A model generated the notes under the pieces. That model ran no database searches. It was given only the letters and a program-made list of their open reading frames with translations, and was not told where the DNA came from. From NCBI GenBank assembly GCA_013042895.1, contig JABDPD010000121.1, positions 1 through 6,386 of the forward strand: a stretch of DNA of 6,386 nucleotides, in the 5' to 3' direction. Of this stretch, positions 1 to 6,018 are shown piece after piece. The stretch comes from Boseongicola sp. Its GTDB lineage: Bacteria; Pseudomonadota; Alphaproteobacteria; Rhodobacterales; Rhodobacteraceae. Made by a program: the position numbers and the translations under genes. How positions within the stretch are numbered: position 1 is the stretch's first letter; each line of letters starts with the position of its first letter.

Positions 1-1189
1 GCGGCACATGGGGCGCAACCCCTTTAACCACGAAGACGTTTAATCCTACAGGCGGCGAAATCAGCCCCATCTCCAGCACGACAACCATAACAATGCCGAA
101 CCAGATTGGGTCGTAGCCAAGCGTCATAATGATCGGCAAAACAATTGGAACGGTCAAAACCATCATTGCGAAACCTTCCATGAAGGTACCTAGGATGATG
201 TATACGAAAATGATGACCATCAAGATTGCGAATGCCGGGATCGCAAGCTCTCCGATCCAATCGGCAAGATTTACCGGTATCCGTGTTAGCGCCAGAAAAG
301 GTGCAAAGAAATGTGCGCCGATCAGAATGAAGAAGACCATGGCGGTCGTCTTAACCGTATCGAGAAGCGCTGCGAAAAACCGACTTACCGTAAGTCGCCG
401 CGACCAAAGCGCATGTAAAAAAGTCAGGCCCGCGCCGACAGCTGCGGCCTCTGTGACTGTGAAGATACCGGCGTAAATTCCCCCGATAACAATCAGAACC
501 ACAAAGATCAGGGCGCCCGACCCAAAAAGGGTTTTGAATCGTTCTTTCATTGCGACGCGCTCGCCGGGCGGACCCGCATCCGGGTTCATGATCGCCACAA
601 TGAAAACCGTTGCGATGAAAAGAAGCGTTAGCAAAAGCCCTGGCAAAAAACCCGCCAGGAAAAGTCTCCCGACCGACTGTTCGGTCAACAGCGCATAGAC
701 AATCAGCACTGTCGAAGGAGGGATCAAGATGCCGAGCGTTCCGCCCGCCGCGATAGATCCGGTGGCCAATCGCGAGCTGTATTTATAGCGCTCCATTTCC
801 GGCAGAGAGACTTTTCCCATAGTTGCGGCCGCTGCGATTGAAGAGCCTGAGAGAGCTGCGAAACCGGCACAGGCGATTATTGTCGCCGCAGCCAAACCGC
901 CGCGCCTATGTCCCACGAAACTATATGCAGCGCGGTACATGTCCGCGCCCATGCCGGAGACGCTGGCAAATGCGCCCATCAGCACAAAAAGTGGAATGAC
1001 GCTGAGCGTGAAAACCGCCGAATAGGAAAAGGCAAATGACCCCAAATTGTTGAACGCAGCCGTGGGCGAGTTGAGAACGGCAATGCCGATTGCGCCAACA
1101 ACCATCATGGCCAATCCGATGGGCATTCGAATTGCCAGAAGCACAAAGAGTGCGCCAAAGCCCAGAAGGCCGGCGAGCATCGGGGTCAT
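1..1189 (-). CDS. dctM: TRAP transporter large permease subunit (DctM family), 3' end outside window
   Basis: The frame is open from ATG at 1187-1189 to the window edge, giving 396 residues without a stop; the family usually has about 425-440, so only the last few dozen residues are missing. This is the inner-membrane translocation subunit, normally driven by a sodium gradient. It is almost wholly hydrophobic with many membrane segments. Typical DctM landmarks are IPLFVLMGAFA (65-75), the SGSSIAAAATMG stretch (114-125), GTLGILIPPS (150-159), GRLFLAGFLPG (174-184) and, near the visible end, EMGLISPPVGLNVFV. The first and second copies of the PP-containing motif mark the two inverted halves expected of the fold. 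Its start overlaps the dctQ stop by ATGA, indicating tight coupling. No frameshift or missing segment is seen. Confidence 0.95.
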   Translation of the reverse strand, partial: MTPMLAGLLGFGALFVLLAIRMPIGLAMMVVGAIGIAVLNSPTAAFNNLGSFAFSYSAVFTLSVIPLFVLMGAFASVSGMGADMYRAAYSFVGHRRGGLAAATIIACAGFAALSGSSIAAAATMGKVSLPEMERYKYSSRLATGSIAAGGTLGILIPPSTVLIVYALLTEQSVGRLFLAGFLPGLLLTLLFIATVFIVAIMNPDAGPPGERVAMKERFKTLFGSGALIFVVLIVIGGIYAGIFTVTEAAAVGAGLTFLHALWSRRLTVSRFFAALLDTVKTTAMVFFILIGAHFFAPFLALTRIPVNLADWIGELAIPAFAILMVIIFVYIILGTFMEGFAMMVLTVPIVLPIIMTLGYDPIWFGIVMVVVLEMGLISPPVGLNVFVVKGVAPHVP

Positions 1190-1692
1190 GGGGTTTCCTT
1201 TTGGGGCGGTTCTTGTGGACGCAGGGCTTTCAGTGCGTCGAGCACCAGAACAATTGTAAAGAGACCTGCCGATATCGCGATCGCAAACTGGAAAGGGTAT
1301 TTCGGGATACGCATCATGTTCGAGACATCACCGTAGCCATAACCTTTAAGCGCGTAGCCAAAGCTCTGCCACGCAAGAATACCAAGAACAATCGCCCCAA
1401 GTGCATGAACCGAAAAGTTGAGCCAGCGCATCGACGGTCTGTCCAGCCAATTCGAAAAGAGATCAACAGACACATGTCCCCGCATGATCGCCGTATATGG
1501 CAGTCCACAGGCGACGATCAGCGACATGGCAAGTTCGGTCATCTCAAACCCGCCCCGAAAAGGGCGGCCGAAGAAATAGCGTGCGCAGATCTCGTAGATG
1601 ATCAACACGGCCAAACCGGCCAAGACGAGGCCGCCCGCATAAGCGAGCAGCCTCAGAACCCGTTGGAACCAACGCTCGAAGTTGTCAAGCAT
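1186..1692 (-). CDS. dctQ: TRAP transporter small permease subunit (DctQ family)
   Basis: This 168-residue membrane protein is the four-helix subunit that pairs with the large permease in the inner membrane. Hydrophobic segments fall at about 14-34, 51-69, 91-110 and 134-153. Family landmarks are the R-Y-F-F-G-R-P-F region before the FEMTELA segment (49-55) and GHVSVDLF at 72-79. The tail (157-168) is hydrophilic and Pro/Glu-rich. It begins 6 bases after the dctP stop with no strong Shine-Dalgarno, so it is probably translated by coupling. Its TGA overlaps the ATG of the large permease (ATGA). Confidence 0.95.
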   Translation of the reverse strand: MLDNFERWFQRVLRLLAYAGGLVLAGLAVLIIYEICARYFFGRPFRGGFEMTELAMSLIVACGLPYTAIMRGHVSVDLFSNWLDRPSMRWLNFSVHALGAIVLGILAWQSFGYALKGYGYGDVSNMMRIPKYPFQFAIAISAGLFTIVLVLDALKALRPQEPPQKETP

Positions 1693-1698
1693 CCGCGC

Positions 1699-2742
1699 TT
1701 AGTTCATCGAACCGACGCCGGCGGCGTCGAGCATGGCCTGGCCATCGATACCCTGCTCTTCCATAGACGCCAGCCACTCGTCGTAGATCGGCGCAAGCGC
1801 GTCGGAGATCTCACTCTGCTGCGCTTCGGTCAGCTCGATCACTTCCTTGTCGGCCGCGTCCCGAACGAACTGAATGCTCTCGGCAGCCCGGTCAAGATAG
1901 GCGTCTGTCGCCTTCTGGCTGAGGTCTTTGCCAAAGAGACCGTCAAGAACGGCCTGATGCTCTGCCGACAAACCGTTGTAGCTGTCCTCGTTCATTACAA
2001 TCAAGAATTGCGAGCGACCGAAAAGCGGTCCGGTGATGGTGAAATAGTTCGCCACCTCATGCATCCTGAAATCGAGGATCGTGGTGAAAGGCACCATCGC
2101 GCCGTCAATCACGCCGCGCTCCAGCTGTGGGTATAGCTGCGGGATCGGCATGGCGACAGGCGTCGCACCCATCTTCTCGATTTGTGCAGCCTGCGCAGCG
2201 GAAGGCGAACGCAGTAGCATACCTTCGACATCGGCAAGAGAGCGGATCGGCTTGTCGCGGGTATACAGGCCAGCATCGTCGGCAGCCCAAAGCGCCGCAA
2301 CCTTCAATCCGTCATACTCAGGGCCGAAATAGCCGCCCTCGAGCAAATCCCACATCAATTCAGTCGTCGAAGTACCATCCGGGCGAAGACCCGGCAGTTC
2401 GATCATCTGAGTGCGCGGGAAAACCGGCGACGTGTAGCCAGGCAACGTAAACACAAGATCAACAGTGCCATCCTGAGCCTGTCGGATCAGGTCCGGCGCT
2501 TTGCCGCCAAGCTGCATCGAGGGATAAACTGTCATTGTCAGTTCACCGCCCGTCAATTCGGCGATGTCCGCCGCCAGCGGTTCAATGATCTCGCGCACGA
2601 TGATGTGCCCCGGTGGCACAAAAGTATGGAGACGCAGTTCGGTCTGTGCATCCGCTGCTGTCGGCGCGAACGCGCCCAACGTTGATACGACGCCAATCGC
2701 CGCTGCGGCCACAGCCGATTTAAGTGATACGATGGTAGTCAT
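1699..2742 (-). CDS. dctP: TRAP transporter periplasmic solute-binding protein (DctP family)
   Basis: This 347-residue protein is the soluble receptor that captures a carboxylate-type ligand in the periplasm and delivers it to the membrane permease. Residues 1-32 form a Sec signal peptide: a Lys8 n-region, an Ala/Val/Gly-rich core and a likely signal peptidase I site after ADA (30-32). The mature part follows the DctP pattern: LRLHTFVPPGH near the N-terminus, a GGKAPDLIRQAQDGTVDLVF segment (79-98), and the conserved region around Arg178 (MLLRSPSAAQ) through MGATPVAMPIPQLYPQLERG (191-210), then VIDGAMVP. Arg178 is at the position that usually salt-bridges the ligand carboxylate. The length is normal for the family. 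GGGAGG lies 5 bases before ATG. It is the first gene of a dctPQM-order operon. The neighbouring aromatic-catabolic genes suggest a methoxylated or hydroxylated aromatic acid as ligand, but this is inferred from context only. Confidence 0.95.
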   Translation of the reverse strand: MTTIVSLKSAVAAAAIGVVSTLGAFAPTAADAQTELRLHTFVPPGHIIVREIIEPLAADIAELTGGELTMTVYPSMQLGGKAPDLIRQAQDGTVDLVFTLPGYTSPVFPRTQMIELPGLRPDGTSTTELMWDLLEGGYFGPEYDGLKVAALWAADDAGLYTRDKPIRSLADVEGMLLRSPSAAQAAQIEKMGATPVAMPIPQLYPQLERGVIDGAMVPFTTILDFRMHEVANYFTITGPLFGRSQFLIVMNEDSYNGLSAEHQAVLDGLFGKDLSQKATDAYLDRAAESIQFVRDAADKEVIELTEAQQSEISDALAPIYDEWLASMEEQGIDGQAMLDAAGVGSMN

Positions 2743-2768
2743 GTATTCCTCCCATTTGGTTGCTCCTG

Positions 2769-2785
2769 CCGAAATTTTCTTTCGG
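2769..2785 (-). other. Short inverted repeat in the predicted dctP leader
   Basis: CCGAAA and TTTCGG (six perfect pairs) flank five bases. It sits between the predicted transcription start and the Shine-Dalgarno of the binding-protein gene, 15 bases before that site. It could be a leader hairpin or an operator half-site pair. It lacks a following T-run and is not a terminator. Confidence 0.45.
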
Positions 2786-2803
2786 TCATTGAAGCTGTTG
2801 AAA

Positions 2804-2831
2804 ACTATACTGCGAAAATCGCTAGTGGCAA
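2804..2831 (-). promoter_or_regulatory. Predicted sigma70-type promoter for the TRAP operon, with a dyad in the spacer
   Basis: On the minus strand TTGCCA (2826-2831) and TATAGT (2804-2809) are separated by 16 bases, each one mismatch from the TTGACA/TATAAT consensus. Transcription would start near 2797, giving a leader of about 55 bases before the ATG. GCGATTTTCGC (2812-2822), a 4+4 dyad with a 3-base centre, lies wholly between the two boxes, where a repressor could block polymerase. No regulator gene is in the window. The short dyad could be chance. Confidence 0.6.
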
Positions 2832-2870
2832 TTTAGGCTCCCCGATAATTCCATTCTCCTCTCTCGCACC

Positions 2871-4061
2871 TCAAAGACGGGTCACCTTGAGACGGGTCTT
2901 AAGATCGGTCCGGCAAAACGCATGCAGGAAGCAAGTGCGCTCCGAGACATCAAGCATGTCGCGGGCCATGTCATCGCTTTCGGACGTTTGCAGGTGGACA
3001 TGTGTTTCGACAGGGTCGGCCTCACCTGCTCGCCCGGTTCCGCCTGATGCGCCACCAAGCGAGAAATGGGTGTCCTGCACAATCGAGTAGTGCGGCAGAT
3101 CAAGTTTCTCCATCGACGCCATTCGACCGAATTGGGTCATGAAACAAAAGGCAATGCCGGCCGAGATATAGCTGACTGCGTCCGGCGCGCGGCCTTTCCC
3201 TCCTACTGTGGGGGCCTCTTCGCTCAAAAAGCGGAAAATGGATCCGCGTGGACTGTAGAGGTGCTGTTCGATCTCCATCAGTCCGTCTTCTCGAACCGTG
3301 CAGATTGCCGCGGGATTCAGCGTGCGGTCCTGCTCGTCCGTCAAACTCGACGCCGCAGCAGCCGTACCCTTTGCAACGGATTTCTCAGGCGAAATGCCTC
3401 GCCGCTGGATCAAGGCCACTTCTGTATCAAAAGGTAAGGGCGCCTCGCCTTCAGGGTCATATACAACACCGCCAGAAAGAGCAGTCGCCTCTCCCAACTC
3501 GATCTGCTTGCCATTTTTTGTCAGCGTGAACAGGCTCGGAAGCGCGCCCCGCATCAGGCCGTTAAGGGGCGAGGCATGAACTGCATTCATCAAAAGCTCG
3601 TTCAATGCGGCGTCATCCAGATCGCAATCAACCTCGACCTCAAGCTCGACCGGCAAAGCGCCCCCAGTCATCGTCCGTTTCCGCATAGAGCCTTGCATAG
3701 TATAATAATTGTTCTGAATAAGCCGCAGCCGGTTCAGGGTCACGTTCTGCTTAACTGCAAGCGCTGTGATTTCGTTCACATAGCTGGCAATCATGCCAGT
3801 CGTCAGAAATGCGAGAGGACAGGGCGCCGCGTCGTGGCCACTGAGATAGGCCCCCTCGTCCGAGACAAGCCGCCACATAAGGCCTGACCTTGCCGAGACG
3901 ACCAGCGCCTCTTTCTGAAAACCCGAAAGCGACCGGACCCAGGTTCGCACGGCATCGCCACGGCGCACTTCTGGTAGTTCAAGCCCCACGGATTCTGCGT
4001 TGCTGACCTTAAAGAAGGGGCTCAACCCACTCTGAGAAATGATATTTTCACCAAGCTTCAT
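2871..4061 (-). CDS. Tandem OsmC-family protein (two OsmC-like halves)
   Basis: This 396-residue protein is about twice or more the length of a single OsmC/Ohr protein (roughly 140 residues). The N-terminal half (about 38-185) carries the OsmC core with Cys81 at the start of the central helix (APCPLAFLTTGM) and HASPLNGL at 162-169, where classic OsmC has a CPVSNAL-type motif; the Cys position is Ser164. The C-terminal half (about 255-396) has AGIAFCFMTQ with Cys306 and SERTCFLHAF with Cys377, a spacing (71) near that of the E. coli OsmC pair (Cys59/Cys125). OsmC proteins reduce organic hydroperoxides through such a Cys pair, so only the second half looks peroxidase-competent. No signal peptide or membrane segment is seen. 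Its ATG directly follows the MetF-like stop (TAGATG), with AGGAG at 4070-4074, so it is cotranscribed. It may protect the dioxygenase or cell from peroxides, or have a different role in the pathway; neither is shown. Confidence 0.8.
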   Translation of the reverse strand: MKLGENIISQSGLSPFFKVSNAESVGLELPEVRRGDAVRTWVRSLSGFQKEALVVSARSGLMWRLVSDEGAYLSGHDAAPCPLAFLTTGMIASYVNEITALAVKQNVTLNRLRLIQNNYYTMQGSMRKRTMTGGALPVELEVEVDCDLDDAALNELLMNAVHASPLNGLMRGALPSLFTLTKNGKQIELGEATALSGGVVYDPEGEAPLPFDTEVALIQRRGISPEKSVAKGTAAAASSLTDEQDRTLNPAAICTVREDGLMEIEQHLYSPRGSIFRFLSEEAPTVGGKGRAPDAVSYISAGIAFCFMTQFGRMASMEKLDLPHYSIVQDTHFSLGGASGGTGRAGEADPVETHVHLQTSESDDMARDMLDVSERTCFLHAFCRTDLKTRLKVTRL

Positions 4062-4991
4062 CTATATCGCTCCTGTTGTCACTGCGGTATTCTCCACAGT
4101 AATTCCATAGCGCGCGGCATAGTTCGCCGAGGTCGCTATTCCTCCAAGCGGGAAAAGATGCATTCGCTCAAAGAGCGGCGCGCCACTCTCGTTGCTGGCA
4201 TCGGCGACATCCTCAAGCAGAGCGTCTGGCTCAAACGGCATGACGAGCTTGGAGATATCTCTGGCGCGCTTTTGCAAGACGGAGAGCGAGGGGCCAACAC
4301 CACAAGCGATTGCGAATTTGATCAGGGTTTGCAGCTTTGCAGGCCCCGCAACGCCGAGGTGAATTGGCAGCTCTATTCCGGCGCTCCGAAGTCGCTTTGC
4401 CCAAGCGACAACCCCATCTCCGTCAAAAGCGAACTGCGTTACGATCGCCATTTCGATGCCGTTTGTGCGCGCCCATGCCGCCTTCCAGCGCAGCGCCTCG
4501 TCAACGATCGATGAACCACCATCCGGGTCGATGTCGCGATTCCCTTCAGGGTGGCCAGCCACATGCAGCCGGGTGTATCCTGCTTCTTGAAAAGCGCCGG
4601 TGTCCAAAAGCTGCCTCGAGCTATCGAACGCACCCACAGGTCTTGTCGGACTTCCGCCCAAGACAAGAGCTTCGGACACGCCGGCTTCATCCCGATAGCG
4701 CGAGACCCAAGTCCTGAACTCGGCCTCGTCTTTAATTATTCGGGCTGGGAAATGCGGCATTACAGCAAATCCGTCGCTATTCAGCCGCTTTGCCGTTGCG
4801 ATCATATCATCGATTGGGGTGCCCTCGATGTGGGCGATGTAGACCCGCGTGCCTTGTGGAAGCAGTGCGTGAAAATCCTCGATCTTGGCCGCCGTTCTCG
4901 GCATCACCTCGATTGAATAGCCCTCAAGTACCCGACCGATGGCGGCGTTCGGAGCGCCAGTGGATCCTGAGCGAAAAGGAAGAATGGGCAT
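4062..4991 (-). CDS. Methylenetetrahydrofolate reductase (MetF)-like protein
   Basis: This 309-residue protein resembles the flavin-dependent MTHFR TIM barrel. Visible landmarks are Glu28 in SIEVMPRT (MetF: FEFFPP, catalytic Glu28), PHFPAR at 79-84, LVLGGS at 109-114 (MetF: LRGD), VAGHPEGN at 144-151 (MetF: VAGYPEGH-type loop) and VTQFAFD at 184-190 (MetF: ITQFFFD, folate-contacting Gln). Ser114 stands where MetF has its active-site Asp120. In context it would convert the 5-methyl-THF made by the upstream demethylase into 5,10-methylene-THF, regenerating the methyl acceptor and feeding C1 metabolism. That is the reverse of the usual biosynthetic direction. ATG overlaps the dioxygenase stop (TAATG), and AAGGAG at 5000-5005 lies 8 bases upstream, so translation is probably coupled. 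It is a catabolic paralogue candidate rather than the housekeeping metF. The family call is good; the reaction and direction are inferred. Confidence 0.85.
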   Translation of the reverse strand: MPILPFRSGSTGAPNAAIGRVLEGYSIEVMPRTAAKIEDFHALLPQGTRVYIAHIEGTPIDDMIATAKRLNSDGFAVMPHFPARIIKDEAEFRTWVSRYRDEAGVSEALVLGGSPTRPVGAFDSSRQLLDTGAFQEAGYTRLHVAGHPEGNRDIDPDGGSSIVDEALRWKAAWARTNGIEMAIVTQFAFDGDGVVAWAKRLRSAGIELPIHLGVAGPAKLQTLIKFAIACGVGPSLSVLQKRARDISKLVMPFEPDALLEDVADASNESGAPLFERMHLFPLGGIATSANYAARYGITVENTAVTTGAI

Positions 4992-5953
4992 TATTTGCTC
5001 TCCTTGACCGGGGGCGTTCCATGAGTGTGGAAAGTCTCGATCGTTTTAAGACCCCAAGCCTGACCCTTTTTGCGTTCTGTCTCTGTCCAAGTGACAGGTT
5101 CCCAATCAGGAGCAAGGATCAGCCGCGCACCTGAATTTGCCAGTTCGACCCGATTGCCAGCAGGCTCCCATACATACAGAAAGAACGTCCCCTGAATCGC
5201 GTGCTTGTGTGGACCGGTCTCGATATGCACACCGTTTTCAAGAAAAATATCTGCCGCCCGCAGGATATCCTCGCGTTGATCCATTGCGTAAGTCACATGG
5301 TGCAGCCGGGCGTTGCCCCGACCATGCTCTTCAGTACAGGCTAGGTCGTACGTCTTGTTGTTGATCGTAAACCAGCAGCCCCCAAGCCGCCCATTATCAA
5401 GCTGAATTTGCTCGGTCACTCGGCTGCCAAGGCAGGTCTGCATGAAGTCGCGAAAAACGCTTACATCATCGGCCAGAAGATTCAGATGGTCGATCCGTCG
5501 CGGGCAGGCTCCCTGGGCATGAAAGCGGCTCGACATATTCTTCAGAGCAGCTTTATCTGCGTCGTCGGCTTCGTAGCGGTTCGTCTCCCAGTAAAGCTCA
5601 AAGACGTGGCCGAAAGGGTCTTGAAACCGAAAGGCGCGCCCGTGGCTAGGGTCTCCGTCGATCCATCCGATGACCTTGTAGTCGCTCGCCTCGATTGACG
5701 CCACACGACGTTCAAGAGCTTCCGGAGAGACTACACGATAGCCAATATGGCCGACGCCGGTAGTGTGGTGACGTGTAAGTTTGAGGGTACAAAACTCGTA
5801 GTCATCCCATGCTCTGAGGTATGCACTGTCGCCATCAATAGCGCTAAGTTTCAGCCCGTAGACACGCGTAAAGAAATCGAGGGAATCGTCAAACTTGTCC
5901 GTATACATTTCGACATGGCCTAGGTGGGCAACATCTTGGATCGGATCGGTCAT
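4991..5953 (-). CDS. Type I extradiol ring-cleavage dioxygenase (catechol 2,3-dioxygenase-like, VOC fold)
   Basis: This 320-residue protein probably opens a catechol-type ring next to the diol using Fe(II) (or Mn(II)) and O2 in the cytoplasm. Two vicinal-oxygen-chelate halves are visible: residues 8-123, ending in DPFGHVFELYWE, and a catalytic half from about 153 to 275. Predicted metal ligands are His156 (RIDHL), His219 (RLHHV) and Glu270 (GNRVE). His219-Glu270 is 51 residues, the same as XylE His214-Glu265. His251 and Tyr260 match the second-sphere His246 and Tyr255 of XylE, and residues 260-270 fit the Y-x2-E-P-x-G-x3-E core of the extradiol signature. The tail after 280 (EPVTWTE) resembles the end of XylE. 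One oddity is Tyr202, where XylE His199/HPCD His200 is expected. The usual length is about 290-365 residues. The TAA stop overlaps the next gene's ATG by one base. The substrate is unknown; a demethylated methoxy-aromatic is inferred from context. Confidence 0.92.
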   Translation of the reverse strand: MTDPIQDVAHLGHVEMYTDKFDDSLDFFTRVYGLKLSAIDGDSAYLRAWDDYEFCTLKLTRHHTTGVGHIGYRVVSPEALERRVASIEASDYKVIGWIDGDPSHGRAFRFQDPFGHVFELYWETNRYEADDADKAALKNMSSRFHAQGACPRRIDHLNLLADDVSVFRDFMQTCLGSRVTEQIQLDNGRLGGCWFTINNKTYDLACTEEHGRGNARLHHVTYAMDQREDILRAADIFLENGVHIETGPHKHAIQGTFFLYVWEPAGNRVELANSGARLILAPDWEPVTWTETERKKGQAWGLKTIETFHTHGTPPVKESK

Positions 5954-5964
5954 CTGGCGAAACA

Positions 5965-5970
5965 CTCCTT
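5965..5970 (-). promoter_or_regulatory. Shine-Dalgarno site AAGGAG that fixes the dioxygenase start
   Basis: AAGGAG on the minus strand lies 11 bases before the ATG at 5951-5953. An in-frame GTG at 5963-5965 would begin on the last base of this site and has no Shine-Dalgarno of its own at a workable distance. The ATG is therefore the preferred start. Confidence 0.75.
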
Positions 5971-5981
5971 GGTGGACGTGT

Positions 5982-6011
5982 AGCTCGGCCCCTTTTCAAA
6001 GAGGCCGAGCT
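5982..6011 (-). other. Strong intergenic RNA hairpin between demethylase and dioxygenase genes
   Basis: Two perfect 9-base arms, AGCTCGGCC (5982-5990) and GGCCGAGCT (6003-6011), flank 12 bases. The stem can continue past one C/A mismatch with three more pairs (5992-5994 with 5999-6001), closing a four-base loop. It starts 7 bases after the demethylase stop and ends 11 bases before the Shine-Dalgarno of the dioxygenase. No T-run follows on either strand, so it does not look like a standard intrinsic terminator. A role in mRNA processing, 3'-end protection or partial attenuation is an inference. Confidence 0.7.
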
Positions 6012-6018
6012 GAGTTGA

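Larger units (their letters stand above)
2743..2870 (-). promoter_or_regulatory. Intergenic region between the catabolic genes and the TRAP operon
   Basis: These 128 bases are the only sizeable non-coding gap. On the minus strand they hold, in order, a purine-rich stretch after the OsmC stop, a sigma70-like promoter, a short leader hairpin and the Shine-Dalgarno GGGAGG (2748-2753) five bases before the dctP-type ATG. I see no clear intrinsic terminator for the upstream operon, so read-through into the transporter genes is possible. Confidence 0.7.

Noticed and set aside
24..260. Minus-strand open frame of 78 codons
   Set aside because: It is in another frame inside the DctM-type permease gene, whose reading frame is intact through the same region.
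1090..2136. Long plus-strand open frame of 348 codons
   Set aside because: It is antisense to dctQ and most of the second half of dctP, which have clear family motifs and signal or membrane features. Its translation is Arg/His/Gln-rich with no recognisable domain, as expected for a shadow frame.
2824..2856. Ten-codon minus-strand mini-ORF (ATG to TAG) after an AGGAG-like stretch in the gap
   Set aside because: The AGGAG lies only one base before the ATG, the frame overlaps the predicted -35 box and the peptide has no recognisable features.
2887..3887. Several plus-strand open frames of 67-123 codons opposite the OsmC gene
   Set aside because: They overlap each other and the OsmC-like gene, lack plausible Shine-Dalgarno sites or domains, and are explained by codon bias on the opposite strand.
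5951..5965. Alternative GTG start for the dioxygenase (4 extra residues)
   Set aside because: The GTG begins on the last base of the AAGGAG Shine-Dalgarno site; the ATG at 5951-5953 has this site at a usable distance.
5982..6011. Hairpin as a rho-independent terminator
   Set aside because: No T-run follows the stem on either strand, and the dioxygenase Shine-Dalgarno comes 11 bases later with no room for a separate promoter.
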